Of a DNA stretch of 20,970 bases, positions 15,181-20,970 are shown in pieces; within the stretch, counting starts at the first letter, position 1, and each line of letters starts with the position of its first letter. The notes under the pieces are model-generated. The model was not told the origin of the DNA. It ran no database searches and saw only the letters and a program-made list of their open reading frames with translations. The stretch spans positions 1-20,970 of the forward strand of contig JAYWGJ010000291.1 of assembly GCA_043778315.1 (NCBI GenBank), written 5' to 3'. Origin of the DNA: JBEEMU01 sp043778315 (GTDB lineage: Bacteria; Bacteroidota; Bacteroidia; Chitinophagales; Saprospiraceae). A program made the translations under genes and the position numbers.

Positions 15181-15774
15181 ATGTTCCAAAGAAAAGACAG
15201 CTACACATTGGATACAACTAATGAAATAAAAGGGCATTATTTAGACATCATTAATGCATTGGGCGAAGACTCGGCACGAGAGGGTTTGGTCAAAACTCCT
15301 GAGCGCGCTGCTAAGGCAATGCAGTTTTTGACAAGCGGCTATGAACAAGATGCGGCGGCTATTTTGCGCGGTGCGATGTTTGCGGAAGACTACCGTAATA
15401 TGGTGATTGTCAAAGACATAGAGCTTTATTCCCTCTGCGAACACCATGTATTGCCGTTTTATGGTAAGGCACATATTGCGTATATTCCTGACGGATATAT
15501 TGTCGGATTGAGCAAAATTCCGCGTGTAGTAGATGTGTTTGCGCGCCGTTTGCAGGTGCAAGAACGCTTAACTTCCGATATTTTGAATTGCATTCAAGAA
15601 ACCTTAAACCCGAAAGGCGTAGCGGTAGTGATAGAAGCGAGTCACATGTGCATGATGATGCGCGGCGTGCAAAAACAAAACTCAGCGACTACGACCTCGG
15701 CATTTACGGGTGCATTTGAGCAACAAGAGACCCGCAACGAGTTTTTGAAGCTGATTACTTCTAATTTGAGGTAA
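15181..15774 (+). CDS. folE: GTP cyclohydrolase I
   Basis: 197 residues, normal for type IA enzymes. It converts GTP to 7,8-dihydroneopterin triphosphate, the first step of folate and tetrahydrobiopterin synthesis and of queuosine synthesis; cytoplasmic homodecamer in the family. The Zn site is Cys86 and His89 in SLCEHHVLPF with Cys157 in SHMCMMMRG. KTPERAAKAM (38-47), IVGLSKIPRVVDVFARRLQ and QERLT are family signatures. The position beside the PTPS-type enzyme suggests a shared pterin branch. A small lipoprotein gene follows 36 nt later, possibly in the same transcript, and a terminator comes after that. Confidence 0.95.
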   Translation: MFQRKDSYTLDTTNEIKGHYLDIINALGEDSAREGLVKTPERAAKAMQFLTSGYEQDAAAILRGAMFAEDYRNMVIVKDIELYSLCEHHVLPFYGKAHIAYIPDGYIVGLSKIPRVVDVFARRLQVQERLTSDILNCIQETLNPKGVAVVIEASHMCMMMRGVQKQNSATTTSAFTGAFEQQETRNEFLKLITSNLR

Positions 15775-15810
15775 TCAGATATTTTAAATTAACATATTTT
15801 AAATCAAATT

Positions 15811-16050
15811 ATGAAAAAAATCATTTTTCTTTTTGCAGTCGCAACAACTTTATTAGCGGCGTGTAACAAGCCGTGCGACGGTAAAAACTGCACCGATAAA
15901 AATTGCAAACACCATCAAACGAGTGTTGCAACAGATACCACGAAAGCGCTAGTAGCTGCCGCTTACGACTGCTCGATGCACTGCGAAGGCGCGAAATCGG
16001 ACAAGCCAGGTACTTGCCCTAAATGCAAAATGGATTTGGAAAAGCAGTAA
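15811..16050 (+). CDS. Small lipoprotein with heavy-metal-binding domain
   Basis: 79 residues. The lipobox LLAAC places the lipidated cysteine at residue 18, so it is anchored in a membrane of the envelope. A Cys/His linker follows (PCDGKNCTDKNCKHH), and the C-terminus YDCSMHCEGAKSDKPGTC..CKMDL matches the heavy-metal-binding domain found in Cu/Ag efflux proteins (usual form YxCPMHPE..PGxCPxCGM). It would bind soft metal ions such as copper in the periplasm. It follows folE by 36 nt with no visible promoter and is closed by a terminator, so it may share folE's transcript although the functions do not obviously connect. Confidence 0.8.
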   Translation: MKKIIFLFAVATTLLAACNKPCDGKNCTDKNCKHHQTSVATDTTKALVAAAYDCSMHCEGAKSDKPGTCPKCKMDLEKQ

Positions 16051-16079
16051 AAATGTAGATTTTGATATAGTATTGAACT

Positions 16080-16119
16080 AAAAACGACTTTAAAGCTACT
16101 ATGCTTTAAGGTCGTTTTT
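16080..16119. terminator. Terminator after the lipoprotein gene
   Basis: 17-nt arms (16080-16096 with 16103-16119) with one T-G wobble, 6-nt loop, A-run at left and T-run at right. It is almost identical to the hairpin at 16983-17022. Confidence 0.9.
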
Positions 16120-16220
16120 AGTTTGTTTGCTTATATAAACGTTTACAAAGTCTCGAAGGCTTCGCAAATGCAGTGCATTCAAAATAAAATTGTATCATTA
16201 CAATAAAAAACTTACTTTTA

Positions 16221-16228
16221 TACTTTTG
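16221..16228 (+). promoter_or_regulatory. Candidate -7 element for the outer-membrane protein gene
   Basis: TACTTTTG matches TAnnTTTG and ends 27 nt before the ATG. No -33 box at the right distance. Confidence 0.35.
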
Positions 16229-16254
16229 TTTACAATATCAAATTGCATTTTACC

Positions 16255-16938
16255 ATGAAAAAAATTACTTTTATTATCATTGTTTTTGCTTTATGGAACA
16301 GTGTAGTACAAGCGCAGATTTCCATAGGTGTACGCACGGGCTTCAATTTAGCTACTTGGAGTTACACACCCAAAAATACTACTTCTAATACTAATTATAC
16401 TATTACTGAACCGCTTTTATTAGGCTTTACTTTCGTTATGCCTATTGAAGTTAAACTATCAAATAATTTCGCTTTACAGCCCGAGTTAAGTTTTATTCAA
16501 AAAGGCTTCACGCAAAAAAGAGAAAGCGGCAGCGATTATGTTCAAGACACTTATATATTTAATTATTTGGAAGTACCGCTTTTAGCCAAAATCATACTTG
16601 GTAATAAAAAGTTTAAAGTAGGTGTATTAGCTGGACCAAGTTTTGGTTATTTGGTAAGTGGACGAGATGTTACAGCTTACGGAGCTAGTCAAAAATTTTA
16701 CGTTTACAATAAAAATATCGACTTTAATGATGCTATTAACAAAACAACTAATCGTTTTGACATCGGTTTAGTATTAGGCGTACAGCCTGCTTATAATATT
16801 ACCGATTATAGTAGAATATTTTTTGACGCTCGTTATCAATTAGGTTTATCTGATATAAAAAACGACTCGCCAGACAATACTCAAATCTTTAATCGCGGTA
16901 TAGGCTTATCAGTAGGCGCGTTTACTTACTTTAAGTAA
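16255..16938 (+). CDS. PorT-like outer-membrane beta-barrel protein
   Basis: 227 residues from the ATG at 16255. An in-frame TTG at 16243 would put four extra residues before a standard signal peptide, MKKITFIIIVFALWNSVVQA, so the ATG is preferred. The mature protein starts QISIGVRTGFNLATW and shows alternating amphipathic strands (ALQPELSFIQKGF, YLEVPLLAKIIL, VGVLAGPSFGYL, FDIGLVLGVQPAYN, FFDARYQLGLSDI), ending in aromatic FTYFK, as in the PorT/OMP_b-brl_2 family. That family is broad, and most members are uncharacterised barrels; this need not be the T9SS component PorT. It is monocistronic between two near-identical terminators. Confidence 0.8.
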   Translation: MKKITFIIIVFALWNSVVQAQISIGVRTGFNLATWSYTPKNTTSNTNYTITEPLLLGFTFVMPIEVKLSNNFALQPELSFIQKGFTQKRESGSDYVQDTYIFNYLEVPLLAKIILGNKKFKVGVLAGPSFGYLVSGRDVTAYGASQKFYVYNKNIDFNDAINKTTNRFDIGLVLGVQPAYNITDYSRIFFDARYQLGLSDIKNDSPDNTQIFNRGIGLSVGAFTYFK

Positions 16939-16982
16939 CCAATCATTGACGCTTATCTTTATTATTATAACTTAACAAAACC

Positions 16983-17022
16983 AAAAACGACCTTAAAGCC
17001 ACTGCGCTTTAAGGTCGTTTTT
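16983..17022. terminator. Bidirectional terminator between convergent outer-membrane protein genes
   Basis: A perfect 17-bp stem (16983-16999 with 17006-17022), loop CACTGC, A-run and T-run ends. It serves both the gene ending at 16938 and the minus-strand gene ending at 17062. Confidence 0.92.
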
Positions 17023-17061
17023 AGTTATTACAAAACAAGAATTGGTAATATTATTAATGGG

Positions 17062-17718
17062 TTACCTAAAACGATAAGACACCGACAGCGTAAGGTCTCT
17101 CATAGTATCAAAACCACTTGTTTGGCTTTCGCTATAAGTAGTGTAAGTAAATGTTTCAATTATACTATTACTTTTAGTAGTACCGTAATGCGTATATAAA
17201 TCACCAGTTAATAATAAAGCTATTCTTTTCTTTACAAACCATTCTATACTAATACCGCCACCTGCTCCAAAGCCTGATTTTTTGCTTATGTTTTCAGTGC
17301 GCTGTATTGTGTTTGTTGTAGGATAATCATAATTTGACATTCCATCACCATGCTGTGTATTAATAAATAAAAGGTCTGTAAAAATTAGTGCATGTAAAGG
17401 ATTTTTACCTAATCTGTATTGATAACCAAGTTTTATGGATTGAAAATGATCATAATTGTAATAAAGACGTTCATTTAAGAAGAATGCTCTTTTTGTAGAC
17501 ATGCTTTGTGTGATACGAAAGGCAGAGCAAAAAGTACTACGATAGCGATAACCTACTGCATAGTTGCCTCCACCAAGATAAAACAACCCCATATTTAAGC
17601 CTACGGGTGTAAATAAAATTTCATGGTGATAAAATTTAGGCGTTGTACTTGTGGTATCTTGCGCTGTTAAAGTAGTTAAAATACTTAAGCAAGCAATAAT
17701 AAAAAGGATTGGTTTTAT
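17062..17718 (-). CDS. Probable outer-membrane beta-barrel protein with a non-standard ATA start
   Basis: The frame with an internal ATG at 17592 lacks a signal peptide, but it stays open upstream to a stop at 17731-17733. Reading from the ATA at 17716-17718 gives 218 residues with a clear signal peptide, (M)KPILFIIACLSILTTLTAQ, then DTTSTTPKFYHH. No ATG, GTG or TTG precedes the signal peptide in frame. The mature part has barrel-like strands (SIKLGYQYRLG, GFGAGGGISIEWF, IALLLTGDLYTHYG) and ends DLTLSVSYRFR with a terminal aromatic-x-Phe-x pattern, typical of outer-membrane barrels. ATA initiation, a start-codon mutation (pseudogene) or a sequencing error are all possible. Function unknown. 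Confidence 0.65.
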   Translation of the reverse strand: MKPILFIIACLSILTTLTAQDTTSTTPKFYHHEILFTPVGLNMGLFYLGGGNYAVGYRYRSTFCSAFRITQSMSTKRAFFLNERLYYNYDHFQSIKLGYQYRLGKNPLHALIFTDLLFINTQHGDGMSNYDYPTTNTIQRTENISKKSGFGAGGGISIEWFVKKRIALLLTGDLYTHYGTTKSNSIIETFTYTTYSESQTSGFDTMRDLTLSVSYRFR

Positions 17719-17731
17719 AAATTTGTTTGTT

Positions 17732-17761
17732 TAAATGTAAAAACGGGTTGTTAGTGAACAA
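17732..17761 (-). promoter_or_regulatory. Weak promoter candidate for the minus-strand barrel gene
   Basis: On the minus strand TTG (17759-17761), 19 nt, TACATTTA (17732-17739) is one base off the consensus. The -33 box lies in the heptamer repeat. The leader would be only about 10 nt. Confidence 0.25.
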
Positions 17762-17934
17762 CTTTTATTAGTGAATAATTTTTAGTGAACAACTAACAGT
17801 GAATAGTGAACAGTTTACTATATGCACAAAAAAACTGTTTACTGTTCACTATTCACTACGCACTGTTCACTGCAAAGCGTAAACTGTTCACTATTTACTA
17901 TGCACTGTTCACTATTTACGGTTCACTAATCACT
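17753..17934. repeat. Heptanucleotide repeat island 1 (RTTCACT), with an inverted part
   Basis: 17837-17934 is 14 heptamers in strict register (consensus RTTCACT, with degenerate copies such as ACGCACT and GCAAAGC). 17770-17818 holds seven units in the opposite orientation (AGTGAAY and variants), and one more lies at 17753. The two orientations create a perfect 17-bp inverted repeat, 17798-17814 with 17841-17857. Confidence 0.85.
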
Positions 17935-19787
17935 ACTTTTTTACTCACCCGCTCCCCCTTACCTACAATAGATACTGTATATACACCAGCAAAAAGAGTT
18001 GGTAGGTACAAATTTTCATAAATCAGACCAACGCCCTGCTGTCCTAAGTCTTTGTTTAATACTACTTTACCTGTTATATCGGTCACTTGTAAACTAATAT
18101 TTTGTGGTGTTCTATTATAATATTGTAGCGTTAATTGTTTTTGGGTAGCAGGGTTTGGATATAAGCCCAAAAAGACAAAATCTTCTGTTTTTGTAGTCCG
18201 TGTATTAAGGTTGCGAGGTGGTAAAGGTGCTTGCGTGACTACTTTACTCGGGTGCGCAACAGCAGGAGCGGACGCTTGAACTAATTTGCGCGTATTATTA
18301 TCGCATTTCCAGGCTTGCGTAAACGCTTCGTTGCTACTCGGAGCATCTACTTTATCCACATACCACCATTCGCCCTGCGACCGTTGTTTATTAACGTCTA
18401 AGATTAAATATCCTTTCTTGGTCAGTTCAAAATATTTGCAATGTGGGTTAGAACTTTTGATAAGCTGAGTAGGTAAAGAGAGCGGAGAGCCTTGTGAAGT
18501 CACACTCGTCACTACATATTCTACACCGACAGACCCTGCGCCCGTCGCCGCTTGATAGTTAGGCAAAGGCAAATCATGTCCCCACGAGGTATGAATATCT
18601 CCCGTCACTACCACTAAATTTTGTATGGTATTGAGGTTTAGTGTATCAAAGAGTTTAGACCGTTCGGCGGGGTAGCCGTCCCATTGGTCTTGATTTAATA
18701 CTTGTCCGAACAGCTTTAAAGGAGCCATCATCACTTGATTACCCATAACTTTCCATTGCGCAGTAGATTGACGCAATTGTCTGCAAGTCCAATCAAATTG
18801 CTGCGCGCCCATAAGCGTTCGCGTAGCAGAAGTATTAGTAGGCTGACCTGCTGCCACTTGCTCCTCACGCCCTTCGAGGCGCGTATCAACCATTATTAAG
18901 TCCATTAAGTCACCAAAACTAAACTTCCGATATATGCGCTGTGGCGCGTTAGTTGGGTCGGGCTGACGTATAGGCATCCATTCCAAATAAGCACGAGTTC
19001 CAGCTGCCTTGCGAGTGAGCCAATCGCCTTCGGTAGCAGGTGTATGGTTTGCCGCACCACCTTTCCAAGCATCGTTAGCTGTTTCGTGGTCGTCCCAAAC
19101 CGTAATAAAAGGGTACTGTTGATGTAAACGCATGAGGTCAGCATCTAATTTATAATCGCCATGCCGCATACGGTAATCGTTAAGATTCAAAACCTCATTA
19201 GTAGGTGTCATATTACGAACGCTACCAAATTGTCCGTCACCGTACTCATACATATAGTCACCAAGATGCAGTATAGCATCTACGTCGTTTCGTGCAGTCA
19301 AACGGCTATACGCATTAAAGTAACCGTAACCCATTGCAGAGCAAGCCACTACACCAAAACGCAAACTATCAATATCTCCAATGGGAAGCGTTTTTGTTCT
19401 ACCACGAACTGATAGACTTCCATTGTAACCAAATTCATAATAATAATAATGGTTAGGTTGTAAACCCGTCACGTCTATATGTACCGTATAATCGCGCGAC
19501 GTATCGGTCATCACCGTACCAGTTTGGAGTACGTTCTGCATTGCTGTATCAGTTGCGATACGCCATTCTACTATTGCGGTAGGGTCTGCGGTCGTCACGT
19601 GAGTCCAAAGCATGACTCTATCAGCTAATGGGTCGCCCGATGCAACACCGTGATAGAAAGGCGCAAGACTTGCATCAGGAACTAATCGTTGTGCATTGCC
19701 AACTGTACCGCTTTGCGCTAATACCGCAATAGGTAAAAATAAACTCAATAATAAACAGAGTAGGGTAGGAGTGTATTTTTTTGTCAT
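17916..19787 (-). CDS. phoD: PhoD-type alkaline phosphatase with T9SS type A sorting domain
   Basis: 623 residues. It hydrolyses phosphate mono- or diesters outside the cytoplasm; PhoD enzymes use Ca/Fe. Signal peptide MTKKYTPTLLCLLLSLFLPIAVLAQ. Residues ~43-135 are the PhoD N-terminal Ig-like domain (FYHGVASGDPLADRVMLWTHV). The metallophosphatase domain (~142-480) has VVACSAMGYGYFNAY with Cys149, HLGDYMYEYG with Asp177, TVWDDHETANDAW (Asp232, Asp233, His234) and GDIHTSWGHD (396-405). After a Pro-rich linker, residues ~537-623 are a type A sorting domain (FLGLYPNPATQKQL, VYTVSIVG), so the enzyme is exported by T9SS rather than left in the periplasm. The last codons and stop lie in heptamer repeat DNA, giving an unusual tail VVISEP. 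Confidence 0.9.
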   Translation of the reverse strand: MTKKYTPTLLCLLLSLFLPIAVLAQSGTVGNAQRLVPDASLAPFYHGVASGDPLADRVMLWTHVTTADPTAIVEWRIATDTAMQNVLQTGTVMTDTSRDYTVHIDVTGLQPNHYYYYEFGYNGSLSVRGRTKTLPIGDIDSLRFGVVACSAMGYGYFNAYSRLTARNDVDAILHLGDYMYEYGDGQFGSVRNMTPTNEVLNLNDYRMRHGDYKLDADLMRLHQQYPFITVWDDHETANDAWKGGAANHTPATEGDWLTRKAAGTRAYLEWMPIRQPDPTNAPQRIYRKFSFGDLMDLIMVDTRLEGREEQVAAGQPTNTSATRTLMGAQQFDWTCRQLRQSTAQWKVMGNQVMMAPLKLFGQVLNQDQWDGYPAERSKLFDTLNLNTIQNLVVVTGDIHTSWGHDLPLPNYQAATGAGSVGVEYVVTSVTSQGSPLSLPTQLIKSSNPHCKYFELTKKGYLILDVNKQRSQGEWWYVDKVDAPSSNEAFTQAWKCDNNTRKLVQASAPAVAHPSKVVTQAPLPPRNLNTRTTKTEDFVFLGLYPNPATQKQLTLQYYNRTPQNISLQVTDITGKVVLNKDLGQQGVGLIYENLYLPTLFAGVYTVSIVGKGERVSKKVVISEP

Positions 19788-19824
19788 AATAATAAAAATT
19801 AGTTAGTTGTGATTTATTAAAATG

Positions 19825-19852
19825 TAAAGTTAGTTTATTTATTTTATATCAA
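19825..19852 (-). promoter_or_regulatory. Promoter candidate for phoD
   Basis: Minus strand: TTG (19850-19852), 17 nt, TAACTTTA (19825-19832), one base from consensus, 37 nt before the start codon. No phosphate-regulatory box is recognised. Confidence 0.45.
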
Positions 19853-19938
19853 CAAATAAAAAAACTAATTTTATACATTATTTTTTTATTTATAATGATT
19901 GTAATATTAAACCTTGATTAAATAAAACTATTATAGAA

Positions 19939-20295
19939 GATAGTAAAACTATCATAAGAAATAATAAAACTATCTTTGAAGATAGTAAAAGCTGTTGTAT
20001 TAAAACAAATACATTTAATTAAGATGGTAAAAGCATCTTAGAAGATAGTATTAGGTTCTTCAAAGATGGTAAAAGCATCTTTGGAGATGGTAAAACTATC
20101 TTTATTGAAACAAATACATTTAGTTGTGATAATAAAACTATTTAAAGAGATGGTAAAACTATCTTTAAAGATAGTTTTAGGTTTTTCGAAAATGGTAAAA
20201 ACATCTTAAGAGATGATAAAAGGTTATTTGTTGAAACAAATAGGTTTAAATGAGGTGGTAAAAGAATATTTGTACATAATAAAAAGTTCAACCTT
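19939..20295. repeat. Array of 17 imperfect 21-bp repeats in strict register
   Basis: Units begin every 21 bases from 19939 to 20275 without an indel (357 bp). The commonest unit is close to GATGGTAAAACTATCTTT plus three variable bases. GATRG and CTATC form a dyad around TAAAA. Three units are of an ACAAATACATTT type (20002, 20107, 20233) and two of a GATAGTWTTAGGTT type (20044, 20170). Read as codons, it gives heptapeptides like DGKTIFG, but with stops at 20020, 20143 and 20251, and no start. A diverged unit may also precede it at about 19916. Confidence 0.85.
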
Positions 20296-20330
20296 TTTAG
20301 GGTTGTTATACCTTGTTATATGTTCCGTAT

Positions 20331-20480
20331 GGGCTACGCCCGTTTATTTCGTTAATGCTACGCTTTAACTCATTCATACCTACGGCTATGCACATTTGAT
20401 CCTTTCAGGGTCATCTTTACGAGTTGTTTGTACTGTTCATCTCTCCGTCTCTCCTCCTTTGGAGGGGTCGGGGGAGGCTC
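20331..20480. repeat. Cluster of unrelated short dispersed repeats
   Basis: Contains GGGCTACGCCC (20331-20341, 4-bp stem, 3-nt loop), further CTACG-containing motifs to about 20390, CCTTTCAGGG at 20401-20410, and CTCCTCCTTTGGAGG with a G-rich tail (about 20451-20478). The last resembles a C/G-rich hairpin repeat I know from intergenic regions of many Bacteroidota. Confidence 0.5.
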
Positions 20481-20616
20481 TCTGTTTACTGTTTACTATT
20501 CACTGTTCACTATTCACTATTTTTTATTCACTATTCACTGTTCACTATTCATTGTTCACTATTCTCTGTTCACTGTTCACTATCCTCTGTTCACTATTCA
20601 CTGTTCTCTATTCACT
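20477..20616. repeat. Heptanucleotide repeat island 2 (RTTCACT)
   Basis: 19 consecutive heptamers in perfect register at 20484-20616 (GTTCACT and ATTCACT with variants GTTTACT, ATTCTCT, ATCCTCT, ATTTTTT); a degenerate 20th, GCTCTCT, precedes at 20477. Same consensus and orientation as the 14-unit part of island 1. Confidence 0.92.
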
Positions 20617-20652
20617 AAAAATAAAAAGTTTTTATTTTTTTTCATCTCTCTG

Positions 20653-20682
20653 TTGCATATTAAAAAAACTGTTGTATCTTTG
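20653..20682 (+). promoter_or_regulatory. Promoter of the last gene
   Basis: TTG (20653-20655), 19 nt, TATCTTTG (20675-20682): an excellent match to the Bacteroidota consensus. Leader of about 60 nt. Confidence 0.7.
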
Positions 20683-20685
20683 CGT

Positions 20686-20701
20686 TATTATTGCAATAAT
20701 A
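20686..20701. promoter_or_regulatory. 16-bp perfect palindrome at the transcription start of the last gene
   Basis: TATTATTGCAATAATA is fully self-complementary and lies 3 nt after the -7 box, where a repressor could act. The operator role is inferred from position and symmetry only. Confidence 0.35.
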
Positions 20702-20746
20702 TAATTATCAACCTATTTTATTCATTTATAAATAAATCTATTGATT

Positions 20747-20970
20747 ATGCAAATTATCATTCAACCAGCTAGTGTACCAACAGTACAAGAACTCAACGAC
20801 ACCGTAACAGGATTACAAGCACTAGTAAATGGTGTAAAGGATTTTAGCGTAAGCCTTAGTATAGAGCAACGGAGTAGCTCGTACAAAATGGGCGCAAAAC
20901 GCTACGCCTACGCCAAAACTGCAGAGCGCATTGCAAAGCAATACATCAATGTTATGCCTCGTCAGTTTGA
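20747..20970 (+). CDS. Hypothetical protein (3' end outside window)
   Basis: 74 codons are visible from the ATG at 20747 and the frame is open to the window end. The protein starts MQIIIQPASVPTVQELND and continues with a helical region, then YKMGAKRYAYAKTAERIAK. It resembles in outline a family of short uncharacterised Bacteroidota proteins with a K-MG-K...F/YV/A-K-A pattern, but this is from memory and weak. It has no signal peptide, so it is probably cytoplasmic. A strong promoter and a palindrome precede it. No function can be given. Confidence 0.6.
   Translation, partial: MQIIIQPASVPTVQELNDTVTGLQALVNGVKDFSVSLSIEQRSSSYKMGAKRYAYAKTAERIAKQYINVMPRQF

Noticed and set aside
16255..16938. Assignment as the T9SS component PorT
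   Set aside because: The barrel family is broad and nothing specific to true PorT could be seen; no other T9SS machinery gene is nearby.
19939..20295. CRISPR array
   Set aside because: The 21-bp units are contiguous, imperfect and without unique spacers of constant length; no cas genes.
19939..20295. Plasmid iteron origin
   Set aside because: Unit size and AT-richness fit, but there is no replication gene nearby and the neighbours are chromosomal-type genes. Kept only as one possibility in the findings.
20396..20772. Overlapping plus-strand ORFs rich in SLFTIHC-like heptapeptides
   Set aside because: They are the RTTCACT heptamer array read as codons (3 x 7 = 21 bases, so every frame stays open). 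Promoter and leader of the last gene overlap their ends, and no start or family supports them.

Overview
The window is chromosomal DNA from a member of the Bacteroidota, probably Cytophagales or Chitinophagales. The signs are four secreted proteins carrying type IX secretion system (T9SS) C-terminal sorting domains, a giant SprB-repeat surface protein, PorT-like outer-membrane barrels, a futalosine-pathway menaquinone enzyme (MqnB), AT-rich leaders without Shine-Dalgarno sites, and several promoters of the Bacteroidota type (TTG, 17-19 nt, TAnnTTTG). The genus cannot be decided from sequence alone.

Layout. 1-3240: two neighbouring secreted proteins that share nearly the same C-terminal module and the same kind of terminator. 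The first is cut by the window edge and looks like a lamin-tail surface protein; the second is a blue-copper (cupredoxin) protein. A 330-bp MITE-like palindromic element lies between them. 3534-3725: a small His-rich exported protein. 3900-5900: housekeeping genes glmM-xseB, convergent with an IscA-family Fe-S protein. 5901-6430: dispersed hairpin repeats. 6431-13042: a 2203-residue SprB-repeat adhesin-like protein ending in a T9SS type B domain. 13043-13829: two very small minus-strand ORFs (25 and 35 codons), each followed by a strong terminator. 13830-16050: mqnB, divergent from a pterin pair (6-pyruvoyltetrahydropterin synthase, then folE) and a small heavy-metal-binding lipoprotein. 16255-17718: two convergent outer-membrane beta-barrel genes. 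17753-17934: heptanucleotide repeats. 17916-19787: a PhoD-type phosphatase exported by T9SS. 19788-20746: almost entirely repeats, including a strict 21-bp, 17-unit array and a 19-20-unit heptamer array. 20747 to the end: a partial gene of unknown function.

How the genes fit together. FolE makes 7,8-dihydroneopterin triphosphate, the substrate of the adjacent pterin synthase, whose active-site spacing is that of the tetrahydrobiopterin enzyme rather than of E. coli QueD. The cupredoxin, His-rich peptide and heavy-metal lipoprotein suggest envelope metal handling, but they are not in one operon. The four sorting-domain proteins would all be cell-surface or secreted cargo; the T9SS machinery itself is not encoded here.

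The most unusual content is non-coding: a 21-bp array kept in register without indels over 357 bp, two heptamer arrays bracketing phoD (one of which supplies the phoD stop codon), a nested inverted-repeat element with a possible three-way junction, and recurring near-identical terminator hairpins. No rRNA, tRNA, CRISPR array or transposase gene was recognised.
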